Source: Limnanthes douglasii subsp. nivea (Eukaryota; Streptophyta; Magnoliopsida; Brassicales; Limnanthaceae). From it: 64,000 bases of DNA. Positions 20,531 to 33,985 of this stretch are shown in pieces. Where the stretch lies: the NCBI GenBank assembly GCA_036936605.1, contig JAUPFV010000003.1:82878273-82942272 (forward strand), given 5' to 3'. The translations under genes and the position numbers were made by a program. The stretch's first letter is position 1, and every line of letters starts with the position of its first letter. A model generated the notes under the pieces. That model made no database searches. It worked only from the letters and a program-made list of their open reading frames with translations, and was not told the origin of the DNA.

Positions 20531-23500
20531 AGATTCTATGGCTGCCTATGAGATTCAACCTCTCCGTGAGGTTGAATTTTTCACTACAAATCTTCCAGCT
20601 AATCAGATTTCTCAGCTTGAGGAATCGAATCTAGAAACTAAAGAAACCCCAACCTTAGACATCATATCCCATGTCGCAAATCCAACATTGATTCCCTCAT
20701 AAGAACCCTCAGTAGCAGATACTTCACCCCGAAAGAGTTTCCACCGCTACCATTGAAGACGATGAGAACGAATCCGGTATTTGAAGCATCTCCACCTCTG
20801 AAGCTACAAGAAGACGTCCAGAAGAAAAAGAGTTTTATCGATTTAGTCAAGCCAAATGAGAAAAGTTTTATCCATGAAGAAGTTGATTTCAAGAAAAACT
20901 ATGATCTTCTAGGGATATTTTTTAAGAAATCAGATAAGTATTCACTTTTTTCTCAATCTAAATATATAATTGTTGTAAAACAATTCCTACGACAGACCAA
21001 CAAAATTCAAATTCAAAATTTTTCTAGATTCTTTTAAATTTGTAGGCTCTAACAATGTTTATAACTAAGACCATATTCATAGTTTCATAGAATTAGAAAA
21101 CCTAAAAGATCCTACTAAAATTTAGAAAAGAAATTATCACACCTTAGGTCAGTTTTCCTTTAGACTTTTGAAATAGACCCCGAACTTCAATCCTGAATTG
21201 GAGTCTTCTGAGAATCCAGTTTGGATTTCATTCCCTAAACCTCTAGAACATCTTTATAACAATCATCCAATCACTCAATTGGAAAAGGCAGTAGAACTAC
21301 CTTCATTTAGTAGGTCCAACTTTAATTGTTGCAAAGACCTTATCTTAATCGATATATCTATCCCTCTCCCCCAAAAACTATGGATAGGTTTTGGGGAAGA
21401 TGATGAGTTCTGGAAACCCATTAACGCCTCTGATTTACCCAAGTATAGTAATTCTTACAAGCACTTGGGTCGTTCTGATTATGTCTGCAATAAATATTCA
21501 AATAACTCAAAAAGGTTAGTTGAAGATCAATGAACTTTTAAATCAAAGCAACTCAATCATCCATCTAATCCTTTTAACAAGGAACAATACATTAAAAAAA
21601 TATAAAATTATAGATCATAACATTAATTTGAATCTTAAAAACTAGACTCATATAATTAATCACTTACACTTGTCTCAAGCTCATATGTCTACCCTTAATC
21701 CTGATCAACATTAAGTTGATCGGAATCAAATCCCTAAATCAATCACAGAATAACAAAATATTATGTCTCCCACCCTTCCATTTATTGCTATCAGCAATGT
21801 CCATCCCAATTTAACAGTTTAATTTACTGCTCCTTTACCCAACTCATTAATTCAACTTGATGAAAGCATTCATTATGATCTTGAACCATATTTATAAACT
21901 ATTGACCTTGCAAACAAATTCTGTATTCTCCAATATATGGTCAACTCTAATGTTGACCATACTTCACCTAAAACCATCTTACCTAGCAGTCTTCCATCAT
22001 CACTTAAAATCAACCCTCATAAGTTAAAATTCAATAAAACTGATCCTAATGTCCCTAAACAAATTGACACTGAGGAAGAAACCACTAAAAAATGATTCTG
22101 AGAAACATTTCATTAAAAACCTAATACTAAATTACATATCCCTAAAAAAAAACTAGATCTAAAACCAATACATTTATAAATTCTAGCATGTTTACATTTT
22201 CCAAAGGATCAACAAAATCCTATTAATTAGCATCAAAATGACCATCAGTATCATTTGTTGGAATGCCAGAGGCATTTGGCAACAAATGCTCTGTTAGAAG
22301 GATTAAATGAATTATTAAAGTTGAAAATCTTGACTTTAACAAGTTTGAATCCTTAAAAACAAAATTGCTTTTAATTCTAGTTTCTCTAATATCAATAATA
22401 AAATCTGGATATTGTGGAAACACAATTTCTAGATCAATATCCTCATCAATCATGAAAAATGTGTGCATATGATAGTTAGTCACCACTATTATAATAAAAA
22501 AACTATTAGTAACTATCATTCATGCCAAATGAAATGGAATCTATAGAATTTAACTCTAGAAACATCTCAGAAATATTTCTGTCACCAGCAAAATAGTGGC
22601 TCATTGTTGGTGATTTTAATGTTATCGGCAAAGCCTCTAAACAGCCGGATTGTAAAACCCTTGATCTAAATGTAATTGATGACTTTAATAACATGATTTT
22701 GGACTGCAGCTTAGAGGATCAATGTTACACTGGATCCAATTACACTTTGACCAACAATTCTAAATGGAAAATTTTGACAAAACTTTAATAAATGACACGT
22801 GGAGAAACTACTTTGATATTACAAAGGTAAAGCATCTGGCCAGGACTGGCTCAGACCATTCACCTTTGTGTATCACCATTTAAACCCTTACATCTAAGCC
22901 TAAACCAACTTTTAACTTTTAAATTATGTGGTTACTTTACAATAATTTCCTAAAAGATGTTGAAAATAACTTGAATTTGCCTATTACTGGTCACCATGCT
23001 GTAGTTTTCTCGGGTAAACTTAAAAGACTCAAGCATTATTTTAAAAGTTGTAATTATAATGTTTTTGGGAACATATTTGATATAATTGTTAATTTTAAAA
23101 TTAATGTGTAGTATGCTGAAACATGTTTAGAAGTTTTAAACAATGCTGAAAACCAAATTAATTTATCCAAATCTAAGGCTATTCCTTTGAGCCTCCTTGT
23201 TAGGGAAGAAATGTTTTGAGAGAAAAAAAAACTCTACAAATTGGATAAAAACTAGAGACAACAATATAAAAGCTTTTCACAACTTTGTTAAAAAGAGATA
23301 TAAAAGAAAGAAATAGAATTCATTGCATTATGATAAATGATCAATGGACAGAGGATCAAGATCAAATTGCATTCTCTGTGATTGATTATTTTAAAAACCT
23401 TTTAATTTTTCAGTCAAATAACCCCATGATAATGAGTTTAATGAATTAATCCTTCACCTCATCTCTGACCATGATAATGATTTCATTATTAATCCTCCTG

Positions 23501-26330
23501 ATGATGATGCGATTCATCTTAATATTAAATCCCTTAAAACCAATAGTGTTCCTGGATTTTATGGCTTCAACTCCAGTTTTTACACTTTCGGTTGGCATAT
23601 TATTAAGGTTGATTTATGTAATGCCATTAAATCTTATTTCAATGGCAGTATGGCCCCTCGTGGCATTTATGCCACCATCATCTGTTTATTACCTAAAATT
23701 GAGTCTCATGCCTTTTGGAATGATTACAGACCCATCAGTCTGTTTAATGTTTTCAACATGATCATTTCTAAAATCATTAACACTAGATTGCATTAATTCT
23801 CCCTAAAATTATATCTCCCGAATAAGGAAGTTTTGTCAACAACAAAGATATTAAAGAATATATTTTCATTACTTGTGAATTAGTGCATAGCATTAATAAA
23901 AATATAGAGGTGGTAAAATTTTACTCAAGCTTGATATGTCAAAGACCTCTGACAGAGTATATTTTAAGTTTATCTTCACCAGTTATGAAAATATTTGGTT
24001 TTAATGACAAAGTGATAGATTTAATTTAAAAAGGTATTGACAATGTCAATTTTTTTTGTTCTTATTAATGACATTCCTCATGGATACTTCAAATCAAATA
24101 ATGGTGTTAGGCAGGGTGAACCACTTTCACCCAACCTATTCACCATTACTGAGGAGTACCTATTAAGAGGTTTAAAAAATCTGTTTTAAGCAAACAACTC
24201 AATGTATTACTCTTTCAGATTTCTTAAAATCTCATGTATAGCCTATGCATATGATGTTATCATTTTCATGAATGGTTCTTTAAACAATGCCAAAAAATAT
24301 GTCAAATTTCTAAATCATTATTAATTTATTTATGGCCAATTAATCAACTATCAAAAACTGTTTTTTTATTCCTCTAATATATGGACAAAAATACAATTTA
24401 TGCTATTAAAACCACTTATGGTTTCTCTCACAGTTTTCTTCCATTCAAATACTTATGTATCAATATTCATAAATACAACTACATTAATCTATATGATGAC
24501 TTAGTTGCTAAAATCAGAAGTTGATGGATTTAGACAATAAACTTTTATAATTTGGGGGTAGATTGACCTTAGTTTAATATGTTCTTATGACTATTCTTGT
24601 CTTTTATATGCAATGCAATCAAATTCCTAAATCTTCCATCAACAAAACCAATACCTTAATGAATAAAATTATATAGGGTTTTAAATAAGCTTATAATGTT
24701 ATAATTTAGTCTAAGTGGTCCTCTATTTGTAATCCTTTTAATAAGAAAGACATGAATATCAGAAAAATTTCTGATATTCAAGATATTTTCTCCTGTCATC
24801 TATGGTTCTCTTTTAGAAAAAATACATCCCTTTGGGCTCAGTTTAAGCACTTCATCTACTGTCCCTCTTCCCACCCTTTCGAAACCAATATCAAGCCCAA
24901 TGACTCTAAAGTTTAGAAATAATGATCAATATCAGATCTATTCCTGAGCGGTATATCTATTGGAAAGTAGGCAAAGGTCATGTGGACTTATGGTTAGACA
25001 AATGGAACAATAAACATCCATTTATAACTCTACTCAACAATGACAATAATAATTGATATAATAGTACTATGGTTTATGAAGTTTTGGTCAAATGGTTCTT
25101 GAAACCTTGACCTTCTCATATATCATATTCTCTCATCTCATATTAATAGAATTTCTAACATAACCTTAAATGATCCCATTGATGACACTATTATTTGGAA
25201 ACTTTCTAATGATTATGATTTTTCTTTTAAAAATACTTGGCAAGATCTTAGAAATGTCCATAATAAATATGTTGTAACCTCTAAAATTTGGAATAATATT
25301 ACCTTTAAGAAGTGCTCTTTCATGATTTGGAGACTTCTTAATGGGTATATATCTATTGACATTATTATGCAAATAATGTTTTCCCATTGCTTCCAAATGC
25401 GAGCTCTATTCTAATACTGAAACCATTACTCATTTGTTTGTTGACTGTCAAATTCCTTGAGAAGTATGGAAGTACTTTGCAGGGCTCTTTGGCATTCTTA
25501 TTAATCGTAACATGTCTTTCAATTATATGATCCATTTATGGTTACTATCAACTAGTAAAACCGTTCATGTTAGAACAATTATTCTTCATATAATCTGTTG
25601 GATTATTTGGTATGCTCGTAACAAGTCTAAGTATAAAAACCAGTCTTGCACTTCAATTTCTTTAATTAACAAAGTTAAATCATATTTATTCAAACTAAAA
25701 TTTTCTAATCTTCTTCATTACTCACATTGGTTTAATGACTTAAAAGCACCCAAAGAACTTGACTACTTTAATCATATTAAAAATTTTAAACCTGCTATTA
25801 TTGTTAAATGGTTAGCTCTCTCTAATAATAGAGACGAATTGAACTGTGATGTTGGTTGCTCTTTTTCGGGTGAGTCTAATAATGGAATCATTCTTAGGGA
25901 TAGTTATGGAAATTCAGTCAAGGTTTTTGGTCATTTATATAGTAAGAACATTATCCTTATTGTTGAACTAAGAGTCTTAATTGATGGTTTACTTTATTGT
26001 TATCTTAATGATATATCAAATGTAGATATTGAAAATGATTATCTCTTGATCATTGAAATGCTTGGTAATGGAATTGGTCTTTCGTTTTTGCTTTCTTTAT
26101 TATCTTGTTGCATAAATCTCATTGAACTTCAAATGACATTACCGTATATCTTTCGGGAATAAATTTAGCTGTCGATTGGATTTCTAAATGCGTTATCAAC
26201 TCCATATCAGATTATGAATTTGATCTTTCTCAAACCCCCGTCCCTCTAAATTCCATTATTTATCTTGAGAGCTTGAATTTAGGCTACATAAAACTAGCTA
26301 GGCAGCTTTATATTATGAGTTTATTGATGT
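20530..26330 (+). pseudogene. L1-type LINE with RNase H, heavily decayed (LINE-1)
   Basis: ORF1 region from ATG 20,538. ORF 21,198-21,533 contains LPKYSNSYKHLGRSDYVC, a knuckle of the LPKFC-C-GH-C type in which Cys residues are lost. Endonuclease starts near 22,240 (ICWNARGI) and continues at 22,680-22,760 (YTGSNYTLTN). Reverse transcriptase: LKTNSVPGF, then LLPKIESHAFWNDYRPISLF near 23,530-23,770. The catalytic FADD box reads AYAYDVIIF at 24,241-24,267, so the first Asp is Tyr. A zf-RVT region is at 25,380-25,640, and an RNase H-like domain at 25,795-26,290 (LNCDVGCSFSGESNNGIILR). Plant L1 lineages with a C-terminal RNase H are known. Dozens of stops make it dead. No clean poly-A tail was seen; the 3' end is near 26,330-26,430. 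Confidence 0.75.
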
Positions 26331-27734
26331 TTTGGAGGAAGAAATTTTGACCATATTTTATGTGTTTAATTTCAGGTCAAATCACAAAAAATAATTCAAG
26401 TATCAACTAAACATGCGAGTTTAATTTTTTTTTTTTTTAAATTTTAATTAGTTTAAATCTAAAATTCTCCTCGTCCAACATGTAAATTTTATCAAACGTA
26501 TTATTACGTCTCCTGTAACTTCATCTTTTATATAAATGAAAACATCCTTTTAGAGTATTTTATTTATATTATAGTTATTGTCACAGGTTTTACTTTAGTT
26601 ATGAATTGTTGGTATAAGATTAGCAATCTTTAGCATTCGTAAATTTAGTGGAATAGAAATAATCGACTTTTCTTTTAAAGAAAGAAAAAATCATATATTC
26701 GGTTGACCACCGTGAAGCATGTTTTCTTTTTTATTATAAAATTTATATAGCTCAATTATAATTTAATGGATATAAATGTAGACGTGGATGTGGATTGAGT
26801 AAGCTTTAAATGGGATTATGACCTGATGAATCCCAATCTCCAACTAACCATTTTGAAGAAAGTTGGATACATTGGAATATGGATCCCAATTCCCAACTAA
26901 CCATGTTGGAAGCGTCAAGATGGACCACACACGAGTCCTTACAAAAGTCACGCCACGTGACTTAGTGTCATAGTGGGACAACTAGGGGTAAAGACAGAAC
27001 AAGAAAGATTCATGCCATACTAAAATACTAGTAGTAGAATATAATGATGGACGGGGTTAAATCGGGTCCCAAACGGATAACTATTTCAGATTTTTTTTTT
27101 ATAAAATTTTTATAAGTGTACTGAAGATTTTTTTATTCCCGTCGGATAAAATTTTATCATTCGAACGGGAAGTTTAGTTCAGCGTGTGAGAAAGTCCCAT
27201 CCGACGGTTGAAAGGGATTCAACTGCCGGAGAAAAAAAACCAAAATTTCATATTTTTAGAATTGGTTAGTATTTTTTGGGACCAAATTTACCTATACTGA
27301 TTGTTTATTACGCATACTAAAATATAAGATGGATTATATGAAAGTGATCATAAAATTAATTGAAACTTTTTGTATTATTGTATTAGCATATTCTTTTTGT
27401 TCGACTATAATTAATAAAAATATTTTATTTCATCATTTAAGAGACAAAACAAAAAATCACTAAATTTCGTAAATTATTGGTAAATTTAATATCTTCGATC
27501 ATTGTTTTAAAATAGTTTAAATTAAAAATAATCTATTTAATTAAATTATGTAACTAGATAAACTGGATTATGGATAAAAAGTAAAAGTTCTGACTCAAAT
27601 ACAATAATCGGGTTGAATTTAGATATTGAAAAATGATAGTCAAACAAGTCAAACTTTTATAGTTTTGGACTTCAAATTGTAGAACCCATAAATAAAGAGT
27701 TTAGGTTTTGAAACCTAAAACATTAGTAATCATT
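26331..27734. other. Intergenic DNA
   Basis: AT-rich with no ORF. A short near-repeat, CCCAA(T/C)(C/T)(T/C)CCAACTAACCAT, occurs at 26,831 and 26,887. A CCACGTGAC word (G-box core) is at 26,953. Nothing else was recognised. Confidence 0.4.
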
Positions 27735-27739
27735 CTAAC
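27735..27739. repeat. Target-site duplication CTAAC, left copy
   Basis: CTAAC directly precedes the TG of the 5' LTR and recurs at 38,574-38,578 right after the CA of the 3' LTR, fixing both element ends. Confidence 0.9.
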
Positions 27740-28068
27740 TGATAAAGGGAAAATTCGCCTGAATAAATATTTAGGGGCCAATTACGAATAAATAATATTC
27801 GGCACGACTATTATTGTATCTATTGTCTTTTAGAGGCAAATTTGTAAACAATGTGTTTAATCGGGGACTAAAGTAATAATAAAATCAGCCCACTAAGGAT
27901 ATTAATGGGTCCACCTTACTTTATTATAAAAGGTGACCCACTTTCTTGGTAGGTGGGACATTGAATATTATTCTATTCCTTTTGCACACTCTCTCTCTAC
28001 ACTTTCTCTCTCTAGTCACATCAGACACAAGATCCAAAATATTCCACCAATCATTTATTGACTCATCA
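27740..28068 (+). repeat. 5' LTR
   Basis: Starts TGATAAAG and ends TCATCA. TATAAAA at 27,925-27,931 is followed by a CT-rich start region (27,990-28,015). Matches the 3' LTR at 38,247-38,573. Confidence 0.95.
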
Positions 28069-28087
28069 TTGGTGCCGTCTGTGGGAA
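28069..28087 (+). promoter_or_regulatory. Primer-binding site
   Basis: TTGGTGCCGTCTGTGGGAA directly follows the LTR, the usual place and form for gypsy minus-strand priming from a tRNA 3' end. I do not name the tRNA. Confidence 0.8.
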
Positions 28088-28138
28088 ACTGTGATACCAA
28101 AAAGGAATCTTTTTTCTTTGAAAATCACGCTTTGCAAA

Positions 28139-30571
28139 ATGAACGACGAGGTTGCTCGAGAGAGGGTCGGTAGAGAGGTAATCCGAGCCGTTTCGGTGTC
28201 AGAAGGCGAAGAAGCCCCAGGTCGGCGGCGCTACGACCAGGGTCGGGACAAACGGTCGACCCTAATAATGACCCGAAGACAGCTCATAGAAGACATTGCC
28301 AGGTTGAACGCCGAAAGAGAGCGGGCACTAGACGAGAAAAGGGTCCGGGAAGGGAAAGGCAAAGAACCACTCTTAGAGGACCAGGAGGAGGCGGACCCCA
28401 CCATTGGGCCCCGTATCGAAGCCCGACCTGTCAGGTATTATCGAGAGCTTCACCCCGAGGAAGGGCGAAATACCAGGACTCAGCGGTACCCAGAGGACCA
28501 ACACGGCTTTTCAGCTGACTATACCTCGGATGACTCATCGGGAAGGGAGTACCGGCGACGGGAAATAGTCCAACGCACACATAAAAATCGTTCCCGACGC
28601 CTCTGAGGACCCAGGACGGACTCTCCGAAATACAAGAAGGGTAGCACCGAGAAGTGAACTCTGGTGTCATTCGAGAAGGAAGAAGTTCCCGCAGCCAGTC
28701 GTGAAGAACGAGCAGCGCTGCCTCAAATACCATGGCAACCGTCGAACAGCCAGAACCTAAGTTACCGAACCAGTAGCCAGTTTATCAGCCCAGGGGATGA
28801 GGGACTCTACGAAGTTCAGACAGAAGGACTTGGATGAGGAGCGTGCGGGTTTGGAATAAATTGGAGGGCATCGCCATTGTCCGACAACATATTAGCGGGG
28901 CAACTCCCGAAGCGATTTGACATTTCCAAGCTGGAAAAGTACGATGGGAAGAAGGACCCGGATAATCACCTGGAAGCCTTCAAAAACTTCATGCTGAGTT
29001 TCGACAATGATGATAAACTCCTATGCAGAGCTTTCTCCATGACCTTCCGGGACCGGGCGTCCAAGTGGTACAACCGATTGCCACAGGGCTGCATCAAAAA
29101 CTTCGGGATGTTCTGGACGATGTTTAGAGAACATTTTGTTGGAAGTAAGAGTTTCCGAGCCAACAGAGACACTATTATGAATTGCAGGCAGAAATTGGGG
29201 GAAAACCTCAGAGAGTATACCCGGCGATTTATTGACGCGAAGACCGACCTAGACCACTGCGAAGAAAATGTGGCCCTAACCGCGTTCCATTTGGGTTTGC
29301 TCCCGGGGCCTATGAAGCAAGCAGTAACGAAGAAACAAACATTCACGTTCTCCGTACTTCTGGCTCAAATAGAAGAACAAATATTGATCGAAGAGACCGA
29401 AGCATCCGAGCTGGCGGCACAAATTCAGCAAAGTGCCCAAGCGTCGGTAGTGGTAAGGCAGGGCACTCGATCAGACTACGCTCGGGCGGTCCAACCGGTC
29501 AGTACGATACATCCGACCCCGCCAGTATCCACCAAACCTTCATCCCTAACAAGCCAGAAACCAAAGCAGACGAGCCAGACGGCTTCACGACCTATGTCTA
29601 AAAAATGGATCCGGCCTGCATACTTCGCAGACCTTACGGAGTGTGTATCATCGATCTACGAGAAAACTAAGAAAAGCGGAATGTACCGAAGGCCCTTCCC
29701 AATACCGACGCCTCAGGAGCAGAGGAACAACCGCTATTGTCGCTATCACGAGGACGTTGGGCATGATACTAAAGACTGCATTGCCTTGAAGAAAGAAATA
29801 CAGATGCTCATAGAGCATGGAAACCTTCTGGAATATGTTAAGAAGGCACAACAGAGTACAACTTCGAAGGAAGTCGTGATAATTCCAAAGCCTGAAACCA
29901 CTATGACCATTTCAGAAGTAACCGACCCTTTTGATGTTTCCATTGAGTACCTCGACCCCGAAGCAAACCGCAACATCATCGGAATTATCGAGGAAGAAGC
30001 AGAGGAGAACGTCGGTAATGTACGAATCCTTTGTGAATTTTTTGAATCCCTAACTATTTTTGGAGGAGATTCTATGGTAGGAGTCACACATTCATCCAGG
30101 AAAATGCACATCGTAAACCTAACCCCTCAGTTAGAGGCTCGAACTTACTCCCAGTTCAGAAGCGTCCCGTCTCCAATTTTGTACTTCGACGACGACGACG
30201 ACATGAGAGACATAGCCGGCCCCCATGAGGATGCCATTGTGATCGGGACAGCCATCACATGGGAAGAGGTTCGATACATCTTGGTGGATACCGGTAGTTC
30301 GGCCAACATAATCTTTGCGTCCACTTTCGCCAAGTTTAGGACACCACCGGTCATCACACGGTCCGACCGTACCATAGTGGGGTTTATGGGGTCAGCAGCC
30401 GACGTTATAGGAGAATTTGAGTGCGTCGTCCAATTAGGCCGCGACTTGTTTAAGAAAGAAGTTACTGTTTTATTCGTGGTGTTAGACGCGCCCACTTCCC
30501 ACAATGCAATTTTCGGCCGATCGTGGATATCGCGAATGCATGCGGTGTCTTCTACAATCCACAGTGCTTGA
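28139..30571 (+). pseudogene. gag and aspartic protease of the Tat element
   Basis: The ATG at 28,139 (MNDEVARE) starts one frame kept to 30,571 but cut by TGA codons at 28,604, 28,655 and 28,835. Seen: a charged N-terminus; the gag core from 28,877 (PKRFDISKLEKYDGKKDPDN, then ASKWYNRLP and REYTRRFIDA); a zinc-knuckle region CRYHEDVGHDTKDC near 29,738-29,780; protease with ILVDTGSSANIIF at about 30,278-30,316; and AIFGRSWI near 30,508. The frame ends at 30,571 by a one-base slip, and the expected continuation (CLKYMVGNNVGVV) follows in the next frame. Gag forms the virus-like particle and the protease matures the polyprotein. The antisense frames here are shadows. Confidence 0.9.
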
Positions 30572-33500
30572 AATACATGGTCGGAAACAACGTGGGCGTG
30601 GTTCGAAGCAGCCAGAAAGCAGCACGGGAGTGTTACCGGGCCGCATTGGCACCTAAAAAAGATCAAGAGATGATTCAAGCTCAAGAATAGCAATTAAAGG
30701 GGCTCGCCCCGGGATCATTACCCGTCGATGACCCTAGGGAAGCCCCAAGCTACTTAACCACCGACGAAGAATGTGAGCAACACCAATTTGCCGCAGGGAA
30801 AGTCCTGCAGATCGGGGTATGCCTGTTACCAGACTTCAGGGAACAGTTACTATCCCTCCTACGGGAAAACCTAGATTTTTTCGCGTGGTGCTCAAGGGAT
30901 GTAACCGGTGTCCCGGAATCTTCTGTCATTCACAAGCTAACTATCAACAGAAATGTTAGACCGATCTCCCAAAAGCGTCGGACTTTTTCCCCGGAAAAGG
31001 CAGACATTATCTTACGAGAAGTCGAGAGAATGATCAGTGTCGGACACATAAAGGAAGCGAGTTACCCGTTGTGGACCTCGAATCCCATTCTAGTCAAGAA
31101 GAAAACGGGAAATGGAGAATGTGCGTGGATTTCACGAGACCTCAATCGGGCATTGTCCGAAAGACCCTTTCCCGATGCTGAGAATTGACCAGTTGGTAGA
31201 TTCGACTTCGGGGAACAGGTTACTGTCATTCATGGATGCATACGCCGGGTATAACCAGATCAAGTTACACGCTGCGGATCAGGAAAGCACCACATTCATC
31301 ACAGGCCAAGGACTATATTGTTACAAAGTGATGCCGTTCGGGCTAAAAAATGCAGGGGCAACATACCAAAGGCTAGTTAACAAAACATTTGAGGGTCAAA
31401 TTGGGAGGAATATGGAGGTGTACATCGATGACATGTTAGTCAAGAGCGGCACGGACAAAGCTCACCTTACCGATCTGCGAGAAACTTTTGGTAACCTACG
31501 GAGAATAAACCTGAAGCTCAACCTAGAAAAATGCTCCTTCGGGGTCCGGTCGGGAAAATTTCTAGGTTTCTTTGTTAGCGAGAAAGGGATTGAAGCTGAT
31601 CTCGTCCAACTTCGAGCTTTGACCGACATGACTCCCCCCAAGAACATCAAGGAAGTCAAGATCCTAACTGGGCGTCTGGCTGCTTTAAACCGATTTATTT
31701 CTCGTTCGTCTGATAAGTGCGCCCCCTTTTTTCAGGTCTTGAGACAAGCCAAAAATTTTGTGTGGACGCCCGAATGTGACTAAGCGTTCTTAGGAATCAA
31801 ACGATATCTGTCGTCCCCGAATCTCTTGACAAAGACCGTAACTGGCGAGACATTGTTTCTTTACATTGTGGTTAATGACTTTACGGTTAGCGCGACTTTA
31901 ATCAGTGAGTCGGGACCAGCCCCTACATCGGTTTACTTTGTGAGCAAAAGCCTGCTGGATGCGGAAACTCGGTATTTAAAGTTGAAAAAAATGGCTCTTG
32001 CCTTGGTAACAACAGCACGAAAAATGCGCCCATACTTTCAAGCCCACCCTATCATAGTCCGAACCTCGTTCCCACTCAAGCACATCCTCCAGCGACCAGA
32101 CATGTCCGGGAGAATGTCCAAATTGTCGGTCGAGTTAGGCGATTTTGACATCAACTTCGAACCTCGGACAGCCATTAAAGGCCAAACCCTGGCTGATTTT
32201 TTAGTGGAATTCCATCCCGAACGACCGGATCAGGACCCACCTTCCCAAGAGGCTGAACTAAGTGAGTGGACGGTCCGAACCGACAAGGGGGGCTAATGTC
32301 AGTGGCTGCGGAGCAGGGATACAGATAATTACCCCATCGGGAATTAGTATGCACCAAGCCATTCGATTTGGTTTTCACATTTCGAACGATGAGGCTGAAT
32401 ACGAGGCTGCTCTGGCGGGGCTACGGCTAGCACAGGTATGTGGGGCAAAGCAGGTACGCCTCGTAAGTGACTCCCAACTTTTGATAACCCAAGCCTCGGG
32501 AATTGCGAAAGCTCGGAAAGAGCATCTGGTACAATACCTAGCAGCACTCAGAGTGCTAGCTACCTCGTTCGACAAAATCACATACAAACATGTCCCGAGA
32601 AGCGAAAACATAGTGGCAGATTCCTTGGCAACAATTTCCTGCTCAAGCAACTATCCCTGGGTAACCGAGCAAGAAAGCCCATCCATCATCAAACGGCACG
32701 AGCTTGATAACCGACCTGAAATCGCCTATCAAATCTCGTCGGTAACGATCTCAGATTGGCGACGTGATATTATCGCCTTCTTAGCCGAAAGTAGGCTGCC
32801 TAGCAATAGCACCCGGGGATACGCAATAAGGCCCGGGGTTACGTCCTTTTAGGTGAAGTACTCTACAAGAAATCCTTCAGTCGTCCCCTGCTAAGATGCC
32901 TAGGGGTCAACGAGTCACAAATAATTGTATCCAAACTACATGACGGTGAGGGAGCGGCACATTGCGGTTACAAGGCCTTAATAAGAAGGATTTTTCTCGC
33001 AGGGTTCTATTGGCCGACGATAACAGCAGATGCACGACTCATAGTGAAAACTTGCGACACATGTCAACGATTCGCAAACGCAATAAACGTTCCCGCAGCT
33101 CCTCTAGAATCCATATCCGAAGGTCTACTCTTTGACCGATGGAGAATTGACCTTGTCGGACCACTACCGATGGCATCGGGCGGAAGACAGACAATTGTAG
33201 TGGCAGTAGACTATTTTTCCAAGTGGGTCGAAGCTGAGCCGCTATCCGCCAGCAAGACCAAAGACATCATCAAATTTATCTGGTCCAACATATGTTGTCG
33301 GTTCGGGGTACCGCAGAGGTTAACTATGGATAATGGACCACAGTTCGACAGCGGGGAAATGAAAGCTTTCTGTACAACTCACATGATCAGGCAATGTTTT
33401 TCCGGTCCTTTCCATCCTCAAGCAAACGGGCAGGTCGAAGTCACCAACCGAACCATTTTGGACGGACTCAGAAAGAACCTTGAGGGAAAGGCTGGAAAGT

Positions 33501-33985
33501 GGCCTGACTACCTACAAGAAGTGCTGTGGGCCTACTGAACCACCCCCCGGACGGCAACCCAGGAATCACCTTATGCTCTGGTATATGGTATGGACGCGGT
33601 TACCCCAGCAGAGTCCATTTTTCCATCTTTCAGAGTCGGTGCCTATGAGGAGAGCACAAACGACGACAGCAGATGACTCAGTCTCGATCTTATAGAAGAG
33701 AAGCGCAATCGCGCCCAGTTGAACTCTTTGCACTATCAGACCCTGATGAGAAGTCGATACGCCTCTAAGGTACGCCGTCGGGAGTTTAAAGTAGGTGACA
33801 AGGTTTTGAGGCGCGTTTTTCTTCACACCAAAGACAAAAGCCTCGGCAAGCTCGCCCCGAATTGGGAAGGACCCTACCAGGTCGTGGAAAAAATCAAGAA
33901 CGGGACATACCGCCTGCAAAACAGGCTCGGGCATCCTTTGAGGTTGCCGTGGAATATCGAAGATCTAAAATTGTACTTAGAATAG
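30572..33985 (+). pseudogene. pol: reverse transcriptase, two RNase H regions, integrase
   Basis: Reverse transcriptase from about 30,800: DFFAWCSRDVTGVP, a damaged joint with several indels at 31,100-31,165, then FMDAYAGYNQIKL and the active site YIDD at 31,421-31,432. A first RNase H-like part is at 31,784-32,230 (VYFVSKSLLDAETRYLKLKK). A second, archaeal-type RNase H is at 32,262-32,640 (NDEAEYEAALAGL, VSDSQLL, NIVADSLA). Integrase: zinc domain at 32,930-33,070 (HCGYK, then CDTCQRF), and core residues D 33,149, D 33,329 and E 33,437, an exact DD(35)E spacing. The C-terminal part runs to TAG at 33,983. Stops: TAG 30,688, TAA 31,781, TGA 33,536 (LWAY then TTPRTAT, where the family has Arg) and TGA 33,674. 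Frame changes lie near 31,110, 32,290 and 32,850. Confidence 0.92.

Noticed and set aside
28431..30693. Minus-strand ORFs of 100-182 codons opposite gag
   Set aside because: Shadows of the conserved gag-protease frame; unlike the antisense gene at 34.8-37.4 kb they show no domain or splice sites.
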